Source of the DNA: Ascochyta rabiei
Taxonomy: Eukaryota > Ascomycota > Dothideomycetes > Pleosporales > Didymellaceae
DNA length: 64,000 nucleotides
Direction: 5' to 3'
NCBI RefSeq assembly: GCF_004011695.2
Contig: NC_082415.1
Location: 620,001-684,000 of the forward strand
Within the stretch, counting starts at the first letter, position 1; the number at the start of each line of letters is the position of its first letter. Below, piece by piece: positions 1-13,671 of this stretch. The notes beneath the pieces were generated by a model. That model was not told where the DNA came from and did not search any database. It was given only the letters and a program-made list of their open reading frames with translations. A program made the translations under genes and the position numbers.

Positions 1-1636
1 ATCTTCTTCTTATCTACTAATTGCAGCGTATATTGCGTAGGTATTAGTGCAGCTATATAGTGCTTATATCTATTAAAAAAGATTTATTACTTCTTCTAAT
101 TAATTTATAGATTATACTCTTGTAACTATAGTAGTCCTAATATAACATTATAGGCGGCTGTCCTAAGAATGTTAAGGTCTAACTTCTCTTTATAGTCTTA
201 TATCCTTAGGAGGGCAACTTAAACTTTAAGCGTAACTCTTTCTTCCCCTAGTATTAGCTCTCTGTTAGCTACTTATAATAGGTATGGTTCTTCTTTATAC
301 TATAGTTAAAGTGTAGCTTCTTCTACTACTGTACGGGATATGTAGTTTCCCTAGGCTCCTAAGTCTAATAATACTAATAGCTCTACTCTATTTAGTATAA
401 TAGTAAGCTTAATAAGGTAATTAGTCCTAATAGAATTGATAGATTAATCCCTAGCGCTCTCCAGCGCTGTCCTAAAAAAGACTTATGCTTAAATCTGTTA
501 TGTTCCTTATGTCCTTAGTAACCCTTACAATTAGGGTTTAGGTAGTTCTGCTAGTGCGTGTTGTAGCACTATCTATTAACTACTAACTATATCTAAATAA
601 TTGCTTACAGGTTATCTATTCGAGGAAAGTAGGTATAGCTATATTTGTTAATAAGGTGCCTTTTGTATAAGTTGTTCTTGCAGTTATACTACTAAACATA
701 ATAAGAGTAGTGTCCTAGAGGGAACTATCTATAGTTCAGCTTAGACCCTTAGTGTACACTGTATTAGTTATTACTATAGGCTATCTATAACAATTCTCTA
801 TATCTTAGATTCCTAACGTCTAGTTTATACTAGGGTTGTAGGCTAAGTAGTAGTAGAAGTAATATTAGTAAGGGTTATTGTTTCCTTATGCGCTGTACGC
901 TACGTTATATCTCTTTTTTACACTAGTATTAATCTTTAGCTTCTTCTAGGTTACTTAGTACTTATTAGTAGTTGTTAGTCTCTTATTTAACCTGCTAGAT
1001 AAGCTAGTTAAATTCTAGAGTAAGTTCTTCTTCCTTAGATCCTACTATAGGTTAGATAAGGTTTTAACACATTCTAGTGTACGCTTCTTCCTCCGCTTAG
1101 CACTTGCGCTTCTAGCGACAGTGTTAGCAACGCGTATTGTCTTATCTAATTTCTATAAGTGTTTATCTAGAAGTATCTAAGAGGTTGTCTATCTTACGTT
1201 AGTAGTCCTTTATCTCTTTATAGGGTTTGTAAATGTTGTTTAGCATAGCTTACTTCTTAGCAACCTCTTCTAGTTTGCGTTTAATAACTAGAAGTTCCTT
1301 ACCTTTAAGACTAAAGTAGCTTATTCTCTATTAACAGAACAGGCCTTTATGTTTTTTACTAACCTTAAGGCTTGTTCCTTCTATACAGTATTCTACTACG
1401 TAATACTATTAGTTGCTGTTAGTAAATAGTACTCCTTTGCCTTCTATGTTGTTGTAGTAAGAGGTTACTACATAAATAGGAGGCTTAATACATTTAGCAT
1501 TATCCTTAAGACTAGACTCTAGGTCTTCTATAAGTCGCCCTATATTATTAGTAACTACTTCCTAGTTACTAGCATCTGCAGTATTAACTTTGTAGTTAAG
1601 GACATTAAGCTGTTAAAGAACCTTGTTCTTTATCTT

Positions 1637-1678
1637 ACAGTCTCTTAAAAAGTAGCGTAGTTTGCCACAGTTGTAGCA
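1637..1678 (-). pseudogene. gag zinc-knuckle (CCHC) remnant of left-edge element
   Basis: Fourteen minus-strand codons read C-x2-C-x4-Y-x4-C. The spacing fits the CCHC nucleic-acid-binding knuckle of retrotransposon Gag, with His replaced by Tyr. Basic residues follow, as in many Gag C-termini. Confidence 0.65.
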
Positions 1679-2873
1679 GTCCTTACCGCTGTCCTTGTTA
1701 GAGTAGTGTCCTGCTCTACCCTTCCTTTTGTTCTATTGTCCTAGTAGCAGTCCTTTGTTAAGGTTTAAGAGGTCTATAGCCTCTAGTCTAAAGTAACTAC
1801 TCTATATGTTATTATAGATATGTTAGCTAGTGTTAGGCTAGTAACATCCTCCTTATTGTTCTTAGTTTAGGTTATTACGCTACAGGTTACGTAGAGGCAG
1901 GCAGTTATTTCTAATAACTACAACCTGTGCCTGCAGATCTTTTTATAGTTCTAGTTGTAGTTTATAGAGCTTAATGTTAATAGATATAGACTTATTAATA
2001 AGTTTATCTAAGGTTTTAGTGCTAGCGCTAGTGCGCATTAGTTCTTCCTTAACCTTAGGCTTTAATCCTTATTTATACATAGTTATTAACATAGTATTAT
2101 CCTATTCTATATTAGCAGCAAGTTGCTAGAACTTAGTAGCATAGTTAGCTGTAGATTAGAATTACTTAATGCGTTAGATGTTGCAACGTGTAATAGCTAG
2201 TTTATTTAAGACTCTAAAGATTAGCTTAATTATTTACTTAAAGTTGTTAAAGTTTATTAAACTATTTAGAGATGTTGTCTAGACATTTGTCTAATATAGC
2301 CTTTTAAAGAAATAGCTTAATCTATTTAAAAGCGTTTCTGTGTATATAGCTAGCGGCTAGTATAACACATTTATTATTAGGAATTTTACTTCTTTAGAAT
2401 TTAAAGAACAGGTTAAACTAGAGAAGCTAGTTATTAATCTCATTATGGTCTCTATTGTAGGTGTCTAGTTTAGCTACATTTATAGTGCTGTTTGTAACAG
2501 GAGCATCTATGTCTGTATTACTAGTGTAAGTACTACTAGAGGTAGCGCAAGATCCTAAAGTACTTATCTTAGGGGTGTTTAAAATGTTAAGTTTTACACT
2601 TTAGACAAAGTCTGTAAGTAATTGTTTAATTAGGTCTTAGGGATAAGTACGTGCAGGGGTTCTTAAAGGGGTAGTTGTCTAGTTAAAGACTGTAGTAACT
2701 AGGGGTTGTAAGGAAGAGTATAGAGTAGACTATCTATTTTGCAAACAGGGTTAAGAAATTCTAATAACAAAGTTAATTAACAAGGCTAAATATAAACTAT
2801 AAGGGTTATGTTCCTACAAACTATATACTGTAATAATTATAGTAGTAATATAGACTAATTAGTGTTATACATC

Positions 2874-2937
2874 CTCTAATTACACTAAGCACTAATTACA
2901 CTAATTACTAATTATCCTAATTACGCTAAGCCCTAAT
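2874..2937. repeat. Imperfect short repeats of a ctaattac motif
   Basis: The unit ctaattac/ctaatta recurs irregularly about six times, partly with a ctaagc spacer. It is low-complexity sequence in degraded retroelement DNA, and no function is proposed. Confidence 0.5.
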
Positions 2938-3855
2938 CAGGTTACGTGTCCTATTATTTGTTAACTAAGTGCAAACACTGTAATTGTTACTTACTTGTTG
3001 TTCGTTCTGTTATTATAATCACTGAGGCGCAGCTACTGTAATTAGACGAATCCTTCCTGTGTTCTGTAGATCGTAACAAGGGCCTACTAATCCTCTTAAG
3101 TTACTATAGACACTTAGTGTCTATTAAGGTATCTCCTTATCTGCAGAGGGAGGGGTTACCTTACGCTCTACTAGCTCTCCTATAGGTAGGCTGTTATAGT
3201 ACCTCTTCAAAGACAGTAAGCCTAGATAATTTAGTTTATAACTTGTAGTAGCTTAGGTCTATTTTAAATAATATAATAGGAGTAATTATAATGTAAAGAG
3301 TATATAAGGTAATTATATAAAATAAAAGAGTTAAAGAGAATAGTAGGTGTGTAAGGTTACTGTAGGCAGGCAATTAAGCAGAGTAAGATAGGATAGAAAA
3401 TAGGGGTAGATAATAAGATAAGACAAATCCTTAATTAATAAGTCTAAAGGCTTAAGAATATTATATACGTGGGGTGCCTGTAGATCCCTAGGCTTAATCT
3501 AGGGTCTATCTAAGAGATCTCTAATCTAGAGTAGAACACTTATAATAAGGTGTATAAAGGTACGTAGTATATAGTAATAAGACTAATTCCTAGTATATTA
3601 GCAATAACCTCTAACATCCTTATATAATCTAGGCTAGCTAGTCCTATAGTAGGTTGCTAAGAGCAGTAGAGGTACCTCTAGGCCCAGCACCTAACATGTA
3701 CTAGCGCCTTCTCTTCTTCTAGGCATGCTAAAGGCTACAATAACGCGTCCTTTACCTTATTATAATCTTTAATTATAGCTTAGATAGTAAGCTATAATAT
3801 GTTTTTAGTATAAGGTAAGACCTCTTAGTAGAGTTAGACTACTTAGTGGTGTTTT

Positions 3856-4151
3856 TGTAACAACGCAGGATAATAGAAGTCTCTAAAAGGGGTGGGTATC
3901 CGCTACGAGGTGTATAGGAGCACTAGGATAGTTTATACAGAGAATTGTTCTATTCCTATAGGTCTTATACAAAAGAATACAAAAAAACTAGCTCTCTATG
4001 CCTGTTAGCCTTGTGCCTTTTATACCTTATAAGAGTTAGAAAGAATTAAAGTGCTAGCCTAGGGTGTGGGGTAGACAGAGGTGTAACAGCACTAAGTTAG
4101 TAATAAGTTAGAGAGGAATTAGATAAGGCTTTAGGTAACTAGTGTATTACA
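3856..4151 (-). repeat. LTR of element A (left copy, 3' LTR in element orientation)
   Basis: This 296-bp copy matches 39406-39701 along its whole length, with no length difference. Termini are TGTAA..TTACA. Bases 4154-4164 are C/T-rich, which is the minus-strand polypurine tract expected next to a 3' LTR. Confidence 0.9.
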
Positions 4152-4391
4152 CTACCCCCCCTCTTATATAGGCAGATTATCCTAATACGTATAAAAATCT
4201 ATATTTTTGTCCTCTAGCAGAATTGTACCTATTTAGTGTTGTTTTAGAGTGTTAGTAGCTTACTGTTATGTTGTTTTAATTTTGTATTATTGTTTTTATC
4301 TAAGGTAAAGATAACTTCTTTCTTGCCTGTAACATTATTACCTATTTTAAAGTAAAAATAAGCTAATTTCTTTGTTATTAAGTAAACTATC

Positions 4392-4394
<3 letters not shown>

Positions 4395-4421
<27 letters not shown>
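4395..4421. repeat. (TTA)9 microsatellite
   Basis: Nine perfect TTA units lie close to the 3' end of element A. A shorter TTA run also occurs within the LTRs of element B. Ordinary slippage repeat. Confidence 0.9.
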
Positions 4422-4422
<1 letters not shown>

Positions 4423-5699
4423 AGTCTAGGCGCGTTACATATATATATAAACAGTTAATTTCTACACCTTTCCTTACTTCAATAGACACTATTTCTTGCT
4501 GTAAGCATACCTGCTACGCTGCCTTATATTCTTACTAACAATTATAGGTTTATTACTTAGTTACTATGCTAATACTAGTCCTGCCTAGAGCTCTTATAGA
4601 TGCCTACAGGGGTATCTGTATTTATTTAGTTTATGCCTTTATAAAGGGGAGGGAGGTTAATTACAGCTTCTTTAAGGCGTTGTTGTCTAAGTGTGCTTAT
4701 TACACACTTAAAAATAAGAAGTGTTACCTAGTAAGTATAATCTTTTCCTGTTCCTACCTAATACTAACAGTTTCTAGGTTCTAGTTTACGCTAGTCTAGA
4801 ATACGTAACTTTTTTAGGTAACCTTACTACATAGAGGCAGGAGGTAAGAGAGGAAGAGGAGGATATAGAGTTAGTAGAGGAGGCAGTAGAGTTAAGGTAG
4901 GATGCCTAGTGTGTTGTTATAGAGTTAGTAAAGGATCTAGCAAGTATAGTGTAGGTAGCAACTGCCTAGCTTAAAGAGGTCTCTACTGCTAATATAATGC
5001 TACACTAGTACTATGTTAGCCTAACTAAGGGAGGGGTGTTAGAGAGGACGAGGATGGCAGAGTTAGTGGAGAATGTAGAGGTGTTAACTAGGAAGGTAGT
5101 TAAGCTGCAATAAGAGATTGTCTGTTAGGGCACTAGAGTTAGAGAGGTGTTAGCAACGACGGCAACTGCTCTACCTCCTAAGAAGAAGGGTAGTACTAAT
5201 AAGCTAGATATCCTAGCTAACAGTAACTCTGTTATAAGTAACATTAAGGAACTGTAAGAAGGTTTCCTTATTTATATAGTAAGGAGGGTTTTTTCTTTTA
5301 TTTTTTCATCTTTCTAATGTACAACGCAGTTAGAGGCGTTTTAGCTTTAATAGATTTCCTTTGTCCTTTTCTAAATTAAGATGTCTTTATGCTCCTAAAT
5401 CTCCTAGCCTTCTTCCTATACTTTAATCTACTTAGTTAGTGCCTTTAGAGGCCTAGGTTAATTAGGGTACTTATTATAGTACAACCTTAGCTTATGTAGA
5501 GCTCCTATAAAGTTCTCTGCAGGATACTAGGTTAGGTCTAGGTTATAGCTAACCTAGCTTACGCAGTACTTAAGCTTTTCGCGGATAATCTTACTAGCTA
5601 AAATTTCCTAAACTTCCTATTCTTCTACGCCTTAGATAGGGATACCTGCAGGTTTTAGGGCCTCTTATCTAGGTAAGGGGTTATTAAAATCCTTATATA

Positions 5700-8300
5700 A
5701 GACATTTAATGCAAACACATTATATATTGTTAAGCCTAGTAGAAGTTTTAAGCAATATAAGTAACCTACCTGCTCTAGGACTTTAAAGGGACCCTCCTAC
5801 TTGTTAGATAGCTTCTAGCTTAGTTGCTCTATTTTTAAGTTCTAGGTAGAGAGATATACCTTATTACTAACAGTCTAGTTTATAGGGTAATAGTAGCTAT
5901 TAACTACAGAGCGCATACAGTCTTAAGTGTTCTCTATATTTTCTTTAGCTACTTTATAGGCGTTATGCATGTAGGTAGCTAATGCTAAGGCATCCTTATA
6001 GTTAAGTTTCTTAACTAGGTTTATACCTAAATTAGCTCTGTTCTAATCCTAACTCTGTTTAGGCTTACTACTATAGATAGCTTAGTAAGGTAATATTCTA
6101 ATTTAGGAATGTAGTAGAGTAAGTTAGGCATGATTAATAATTAGGAGAAGTTTAGACTAGTTATCTTAGTAGGATAAGATAAATAGGCAAAGTTGCTAGT
6201 CTATATACTTATTTATAATTTCTGTTTAGCTGTTACTTTCCTTATAATAGGCTGTAGATAGTTTAACCTTTACACCTATAATCTAGCAGAATTCTAACTA
6301 GAAGGTTAATACAAATTATAGTCCTTAGTTGCTTATAATAGTTTTAGGGGTGTATCTAAATTAATATACCTATTATATAAATAAGTTTACTATCCTATAT
6401 ACTATAATCGTTCTATAGCATAGGTTTATTATAGCTTATTTAGTTAAGCAATTAATAATAACTATAATCTAGTTATAGCCTAATTTGTCCTTAGAAAAGT
6501 TTTTAAAGTTAGTACATAGATGTTGTATTAGTTTGTTAGGTATTAGTAAGGGGTGTAAGTATCTGTAGAGTTAGGTCTGTTTTAGGTAACCTTAATAACA
6601 AGGGATACAATTCTGGACATATCGTTTATAAGTAGTACTTATCCCCTTCTAGTAGTACTGTTGTAACAGTAGCTAATAAGTCTTCTTAGCACTAGGATAA
6701 GCTGTTAATAGCTAGTTGTAGGCCTTTCTAATTAGGCAGGTGTATAAGGTAGAGTTAGCTAGTATATATAGTTAATCCTAATAGAGTAGGAGTCTGTTAT
6801 AGATCTAATATAGCAATACTAGAGAAAAGCGTTCTTACTTAAAGGACTTCTAATTTTCTTTAATAAGGGCTTAGATTAATTTGAGCAAATCTAGGTCTAT
6901 ATTAGGTTGTATTAATTAGATAGTAGATACAGCTAGGTTAGTTTTAGCTAGATATTTCTAAGCTAAATTAGAATTAATCTGTTTATGTAACTGCTGTAGA
7001 CCTAATAGTACTTAGGATTAGTTATCTTTCTAGGCAGATTTAAGGTTTACTAGATCTTATTCTTATTAACTAAGGATCTTAGCATGCTTGTTGTTCTTTC
7101 CTAGGGTATATTTAATACAGAAGTTAAACAAAGTAAGAGCTTCTGCCTATTGTGCTTGTTAAGCGTTTAGAACTTTAGTAGTTATAAAATATTCTAAGGA
7201 TTAATAGTTAGAGTAGACACAGATCTGTTTTATAGCAGAGGTAAGTTTAGATCTCTACTTATAGAATGCTTGTAAAATAGTAAATAGTTCCTTATTATGT
7301 ATCTCCTAGTTAAGCTTCGTACTAGAGAGTACTTAGCTATAGAAAGTAACTAGGTACTATTTAATATTTAGGTGTTGTTAGGACATAACTTCTACAATAA
7401 CTCTATTAGATGTATTGGTTTTAATCTTTATATTATACTTAGGGTTAAAGTAGCAGAGAGTAGGTATAGATAATAGTGCCTCTTTTAAGCTTTTAAAACT
7501 AGAGTAATATTAAGCAGTCTATTTAAACAGGTTTGCTAGGCTTTGTAAGGCAATAAGGTGCTTAGCTACATATAAGAATTTAGGTACAAATTGTTAATAG
7601 AACCTAGTAAAGCCTAAGAACGACTTTACACTAATAATAGTAGTAGGAGGGGTCTAATTTTTTAGGGCTTGTACTTTCTTAGAGTCTACTTTAATTCCCT
7701 TATTAGTTAGGATATATCCTAGGTATTTAGTATAAGTAATATAGAACTTGCTTTTCTTAATATCTAGTTATAGTCTAGCTACTTAGAGACGTTCTAATAC
7801 TAGTTTAACGTAGCGCTTATATGCGGCTAGGTCTTTAGAGTAGATAAGGATGTTATCTAGGTATGTAATACAGAAGTTGTTAAGGTATTTAATAAGAACG
7901 TTATTTATATAATATTAGTACGTAGCTAGTCTATTACATAATCTAAATAGTAGAACCTTACACTTATAACTGCTGTAATAGGTATAAAATATAGTGTACT
8001 TCTCTAATGTAGGGTCTATACAGATTCTGTTAAAGGTATTCTAGTAATTAAACTTAGTAAAGATCTTAGCTTTTAAGGGTTAGGTAAGTAGCTTATCTAT
8101 GCGCGGTATTAGATAGGAGTCTTTTCTAGTAAGAGCGTTAAGTTTGTAATAGTTAACACAAATGCATAGGCTTCTATTTAGTTTGTAAATATAAAGTATC
8201 AGCAACGCGAAAGGGCTCTAACTGTGTTTGATCTAACTATGTTTAAGTTAATCTTGCACAAACTTCTTAGTAGCCTTAAGTTCTTTAAGGTTCTGCTTAT
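5700..8300 (-). pseudogene. Element A pol remnant (RT - RNase H - integrase)
   Basis: Read leftward on the minus strand. The RT opens near 8230 with S-P-F-A-L-L-I and a V-N-Y-Y-K-L-N block, the usual VDYRxLN site. The catalytic box at 7852-7863 is Y-L-D-N, followed by ILIYSKD and a K-Y-L-G-Y block. The connection and RNase H start follow at about 7370-7560 (F-x-P-K-Y then T-N-T-S-N). Integrase lies at about 6380-6650, with C-T-D-F-K-N-F-S-K and I-N-C-L-T-K blocks. This order (RT-RH-IN) defines Ty3/gypsy. The second catalytic Asp is Asn, and Gln and Trp codons have become stops. Ends are approximate. The upstream gag and protease part should lie in 27530-28352 and 38649-39405. Confidence 0.85.
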
Positions 8301-8847
8301 ACAGGGGCAAGTAAGAATTTAATAATTATTCTTCTAAGATAATTTTATAGTTATAAGGGCAGTGCTCTAGAAGGTTTTTAGACTCTGTTTTGCTGAACAT
8401 ATCAGCATATAGGGCATATTTCTCTAGTAATTACTCTCTTAGGAGGTAGGCGTTTTCTAGATTATCTAGGTTAAGATAGTTATTAATAAGGTATTTAATC
8501 TTATATAGACTAGTAGTAAAGAATTTATTCTATAGTCTCTTTATAGAAAGGTAAAAGGCGTTTATAGAAATTATAAAAATATATACAGCTTAGGTTAGAA
8601 GTAAGTAAGTAGCCTTTTAGGTCTAGGCTAATGCTAAGGTTTAAGATTTTAGTAATTATAAATTTCCTCTAATCTAATAGATAGAATAGTTTAGGCTTTA
8701 GCTCTAATAATATTTCTCTATATTATATAAGTAATCTCTGTGTTATATGTTCTGTAAGACGTAGGCTTAAGGTGTAGAGTAGTTAAGGGTTATTATTAGT
8801 AGGGGGGTAGGGTTATATAACTAAGGATACTTTACTAGCTATATAAG

Positions 8848-9002
8848 TGTTATAGACTAGCCTTAGGGTAGGATGTAATAAGGGTTAATATGGTATTGTA
8901 TCTCTTAAGGAGGTGAAACGTTGCGTGTCCTTCTAATATGTCTGTAGGGCACGTAACCGCCCTATCTTGCTTAAGGCTTAGACAAGGTCTAAGCGTATAA
9001 CA
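8848..9002 (-). repeat. LTR of element D (left copy, 3' LTR)
   Basis: 155 bp, matched over its full length by 27375-27529. Begins TGTTATA and ends TATAACA. Confidence 0.88.
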
Positions 9003-10460
9003 TACCTTCTTTCCCTATCTCTCCTTAGCTAAATGTATTTTATAGGGTCCTTTCTGCGTTTTACGTAGGTTAGAGGGACGCTAGTAGTAGGTAAACCCTA
9101 GAGCTAGTTATAGTTGCGTAAGGGCCTACCTCTTAGTAAGTTAGCTGCTAGTCTAGTCTGTAGTTTACCTAGGGTGGTCCCTGCACGCACCTAGGTTGTT
9201 TTTGTTTTGTCTAGCGCACCTACCTAAGTTAGCCACTGTACTACTCTATACTTCTGCCTAACCTACCTATCTTATACCTACCCTATTTTTTTATATTACG
9301 TCTACGCTTAACCTGCTATATCTGTTGTTACTTCTAGTTATAGCTAGTAGGCTACTAGCTAAGGAGCTAGTAGTCCCCCTAGAGGGGGTAGTTATAGTCT
9401 GCTATAGTCCCTCCCCTCTACCTATAATATACCTCTAGTATTTTTTTCTATAGTTTCTAGTTTAGTTATAGGGCCTAATAGTGTATATAGAAAGCTTACT
9501 ACTGTTATATAGGCAACTATAAGTTTAAGAGTAATTTAGATAATAAGGACCTAGTCTCTATCTCTGCTAGCGCTGTTCTATACTGCCTATACTACCTTCT
9601 TACTATTCTTACTAGTTAGCCTTATACGTGTTCTACTTCTGTTATAGGCCTACCTACCTACTAAGCTTCTACAGCTAACTATATTTCTAGTACTAGTAAG
9701 ATATACTATACCTATACTAAGTATAAGTGTACTTAGGTATATAATAACAACCTTTTTACTATAAACGCTAAGCTCTACTATACCTAGCGTAACTTTAAGT
9801 AGTACATCTAAGTATGTGTCTCTGTCCTAGCCCTATATTCCTAACTAATAGTAGTTAAGGTGTTAGTGCGCGCTAGTAACGCCTATATTAAGACACCTAG
9901 CACCTAGAGTATAGGCGCTAACAAGGCTAACTAAGGGCGTTAGCCTATCTTCTACTATAAGTTACCCCCTTAGTACTCCTATAGGTCTTCCTTTCTAATA
10001 TAATAGTCTTATTAGGCACCTACTATAAGCATTAGCAGGTGTATAAGGCTGCCCTTAACTTAGCCCTAGCTAACCCTACGCTAGCAAAGCGGCTAACTAC
10101 CTCTTACGCTGCCTATGCCCCTACTAAGCCTAGTACCTAGGTTACCCTACCTGCTACACTGTTGTCTAGGTATTATAGTAGTAACTAGCTTAATATATAC
10201 CTCTAGTAGTTTATAGCTACTATAGGGTTAGCCTTCTAGTCCTAAACTAAGTGTATAAACTAGATAGAGGTAGTCTAGGCCTATACTACTATAAGTATTT
10301 CTGCCTATATTAGGTACGTAGCTAACTTAATCTAAAGGATGCTATTAACTAAGTTAAGCGCCTGCTTACTATGCCCTACTACTGCCTAGAGTACGCTCTG
10401 CTGTCCTACTTATCCTGCTGCTGCTGCTCTAACTCCCCTAACAAGCACTGCTTGTCTGTC

Positions 10461-10655
10461 TGTTAGCTCTGCTCGTCTCTCTACTGTTACTACTCTTCTT
10501 TCTCTATTAAGTTGCCTATACCTCTATACTGTTACTATACTCCCTTTCTTATAGAGTTACCTATACCCCTATACTATTACTATTCCTCCTCCTCTATAGA
10601 GCTGCGCTTATTTACCTACTATTACTACTTACTGTCTATTATAGAGCTGCACACG
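10461..10655. repeat. 45-bp tandem repeat (about four copies) in the 3' part of element D
   Basis: A landmark ending in atagag(t/c)t recurs at 10506, 10551, 10596 and 10641, exactly 45 bases apart. The period is a multiple of three, and it lies downstream of the D integrase, so it probably encoded a 15-residue protein repeat. Just to the right, an 18-base unit (aataactataaggttaac) is doubled at 10732-10767. Confidence 0.7.
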
Positions 10656-11699
10656 CCCTACTATAACTTTAAGAAGATATTATAGCTAACACGTAGCAGC
10701 ACTATTAAGGTAGATAAGGTAGATAACAACAATAACTATAAGGTTAACAATAACTATAAGGTTAACTGCTACTACTATATTACGCAGAACTAGGCCTAGA
10801 ATATAGCTACTACTACCTATTACTCCCTATCTGTTAATAACTCTATCTTTTTTAAGTATTAAGGCTTACTACTGTTTCTCTAGTAGTATAGAGCTTAAGG
10901 TAGTGTTATACTAACGCTGTAAGGTCCCTAAGCTCTTCTATACTAGGCTATATGCCCTATACAGTATCTTCTAATAGAACCCTATAAGAGTTATTATAAA
11001 TAATAAAAGTTTCTTCTTTTCTATATCTATTCTTAATATGCTGTATATGTTACTGTAAAGACCTTCTATACTATTATATCCTATAATACCTCTAGTAGTT
11101 TCTATATTAGCTTTATATATCCTTTCTATTTAACTAAAACCTATAACCTGTTCTGCCTACAGGCCCTCTTTTCTTTTAGGATAAACTCTACCTCCTATTT
11201 AGCTAGAGTTAGGTTGTCCTTCTCTAGGACAACTAGCAGGCCTAGTCTACTTTCCTGCAGGTGCTGTGTTAGTAATAGGTTAGAAGCTACGCGTTCTAGT
11301 AGGTCTATATGCACTATCTTGTAGAGGTTACCTAGTAAATCTAGGGTAATAGTTAGAGGGGTAGGAACTGTAACTACTGTGTACTAGGCTTATAACTAGT
11401 TAAGCTTCTAGCTTAGCCTATTAGTTTTTATATTGCAGAGAGAAAACTACACTCTATCTTCTATATAGTACTACTCTACAGGCCTACAGCTACAGTCTAT
11501 TGCATTCTAGGTGCGTTATTATACCTATACTATAGCTGCCTAGGTAAGCTCTATACCCTACTAGAGGTAGGCTAGAAAATAGACTGCCTGTCCCTGTAGT
11601 ATGTTCTAGCTAACAGTTAGAAGTACTGTTGTCTATAGGAGGTCTACATTATAGCTATAGAGGAGCAGGTTAGAACTAACCCTAGTAACTAAAGAATTA

Positions 11700-13416
11700 T
11701 AATTGTTAAGAGCTAGTTAGCAGGCTAGAAGGTAGTTAGGCTAGTTATCCTGTTTAAAGTTAACTATAACCTATAGGACTACCTACACCTCTTAGTTAGC
11801 CTACTCTGTCCCTCTGTCTATCTAGGGGTAATAGGCTATAGAGAGTAGCTAGTCTACCCCTATAAGGCTACACAGCATTATCTAAAAATATCCTAGCTAG
11901 TCTAAGCTGCAGTCTAAGATTATAGAGCTAGGAAAGCCTTAGAACTACTACTACGTGTTACAGAAGACCTTAGCATAATATTCTGTAGTTATAGAAGTTA
12001 TTGCCTTAAGCTATACATACTTAGAGAGGTAATCTATAATAACTAAGAAATAGCGTAGTGCGTTCTTATTAGCCTAAAAAAGGTTAACTATAGAGTCTAT
12101 TAAAATCTAGGACTAAAATCAGTCAGTAATAGGTAATAGCTAGAGTAAGCCCTACTATTAGCGCTGCGACCTATACGCGCTAAAATAGCAGTAGTCATAG
12201 ATATAACACTAAATATCCTATAACATTATCTCCTAGTAGAAGTTACGTCTAATAATATAGAACGTGGTATTAGCACCTAGATAGCCTGTTAGGTTAGATT
12301 TATATGCCCTTTAGATTATTATAGTTATAAGTAGCTTTAAACGTAGAACCTATGTAACCCTATGCTATAGTAGTGTGCTGTAAGCACTAAGCGTGCAATC
12401 TGCAATTTACTAAGTAGTCTTAGCCTTAGGAGGGAACTAGCAGGCTCTATTATAGATAGTAGACAGGTGCGCTATATACCCTACGTCCTAGTAAACGCCT
12501 TTATCCTATAGGAATTACATATATATATTAATAAAAAGTAGAGGTATACTAGGGCCTAGTATACTAATTACTAATACTAAAACTAGGGTTATTATCCTAT
12601 AGACCCCCCCTAACCTCCTATTATAGTCCTGTTCCTAGCAGCTTAGTACATTTAGTTAGGCTGCTAGGCGTCCTAGGCAGAAGCAAAGGTAGAAATTGAA
12701 CTTTAACAGCTCCTCTGCCTATTAGTGCTGCCTCTTACTTAGCCTGCGCGCTGTAGTAAAGTACTAGAGGTTCTTATAGTTAGTTAGGATAGTAAACAGC
12801 CTAGTAACAGACCCTAATTTAGCTACCTAGACCCCTAGGCACTTTATAACAGCAGTTAACTCCTTATTATAGATAGTGTAGTTCTGTTATTCTGTTATAA
12901 GTATAGTAGAGTAATATACTACTAGGTAAAGCACCTTCCTATACTATTAAGAAAGGCAGCTACCTAGCGCCTTACTAGAGTAGTCTGCCTCTAATAGTGT
13001 TTCTTGCTTAGAGTCCTACTAGGCTAGGACTAGTTCTGTTATAAATGTGTTCTTTAGCTAGTAGAACGCTGCGTCCTCCTCCTGCCCCTACCTAAATAGG
13101 ATATCCTTCCCTATAAGTTAATTAAGTAGGGTAGCAATATTAGAGAAGGCTAGGATAAAGTCCTAGTAGAAGTTAGTAAACCCTAGGAAACTGCGGACCC
13201 TGCGTACAGACTGTAGGGCTTCCTAATTACAAATAGCCTTAACCTTCTTAGGATTAGGATAAATATCCTTTCTAGCTTCTATAATATATCCTAGGTAGTG
13301 TACTTCCTTTGTTGCAAATACGCACTTCTAAGGATCTAAATGTAGCCCTGCATTGCATAGGAGCGTAAGGACTCTACTAACCTTCCCTAAGTAGTCTGTT
13401 CTAGACCTGCTACTAT
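11700..13416 (-). pseudogene. Element D pol remnant, downstream half (end of RT, RNase H, integrase)
   Basis: Continues leftward from the B insertion point. Just below 13416 comes the RT thumb/connection, with H-Y-L-G-Y-I-I and R-S-F-L-G-F blocks. RNase H follows at about 12840-12960 (Y-Y-S-T, N-Y-T-I-Y-N-K-E-L-T-A-V-I-K-C-L). The integrase zinc-finger Cys region and start of the core follow at about 12060-12200 (G-L-L-x-L-L-P-I-T-D, I-L-I-D-S-I-V-N-L). Many stops come from CAG/CAA/TGG codons. The left end is approximate. Confidence 0.82.
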
Positions 13417-13671
13417 TGTTCTAGTATAAGTATCGAAGCATCTCGTTAGCAGGCACATTAGGAAGGATACTTATTATTATTATTGTTAAGGGTTAAGGAG
13501 ACGGGTGATACAGTAGTTAAATTCTATAAGTAAGTATTTCTAGTTGTTGTCGTAGGTGTCCTACCTTAATAGTTCCTGTTAAGGTCTCTTATACCTCTCT
13601 GCCGGCTAGATTACATATACTAGCTAAGCATCCTAGTTCCTACTAAGGAAGTTACTATGTGCACCAGCATA
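13417..13671 (-). repeat. LTR of element B (left copy, 3' LTR)
   Basis: 255 bp, same length as 24603-24857 and closely similar. Contains a short TTATTATTATTATTG run. The last two bases are TA where the other copy has CA. Confidence 0.9.

Larger units (their letters stand above)
1..3855 (-). mobile_element. Truncated, RIP-degraded retroelement with gag remnant
   Basis: TA-rich DNA with no open frame of useful length. On the minus strand, 1637-1678 encodes a retroviral-type zinc knuckle, C-Y-N-C-G-K-x-x-Y-x-x-x-x-C, in which the expected His is Tyr (CAC to TAC, a RIP-type transition). This marks a gag gene read leftwards, so pol would lie toward or beyond base 1. I could not place LTRs or separate this element from other debris. 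It is the DNA into which element A inserted, because the left TSD of A (gtttt, 3851-3855) abuts it. The superfamily (gypsy or other) is not resolved. Confidence 0.6.

Noticed and set aside
1..3855. An LTR pair for the left-edge element
   Set aside because: No second copy of any segment of this region was found inside the window, so its LTRs cannot be placed.
4566..4784. 72-residue open frame in element A
   Set aside because: It lies in RIP-degraded retrotransposon DNA, on the strand opposite to A pol, with no start context or motif.
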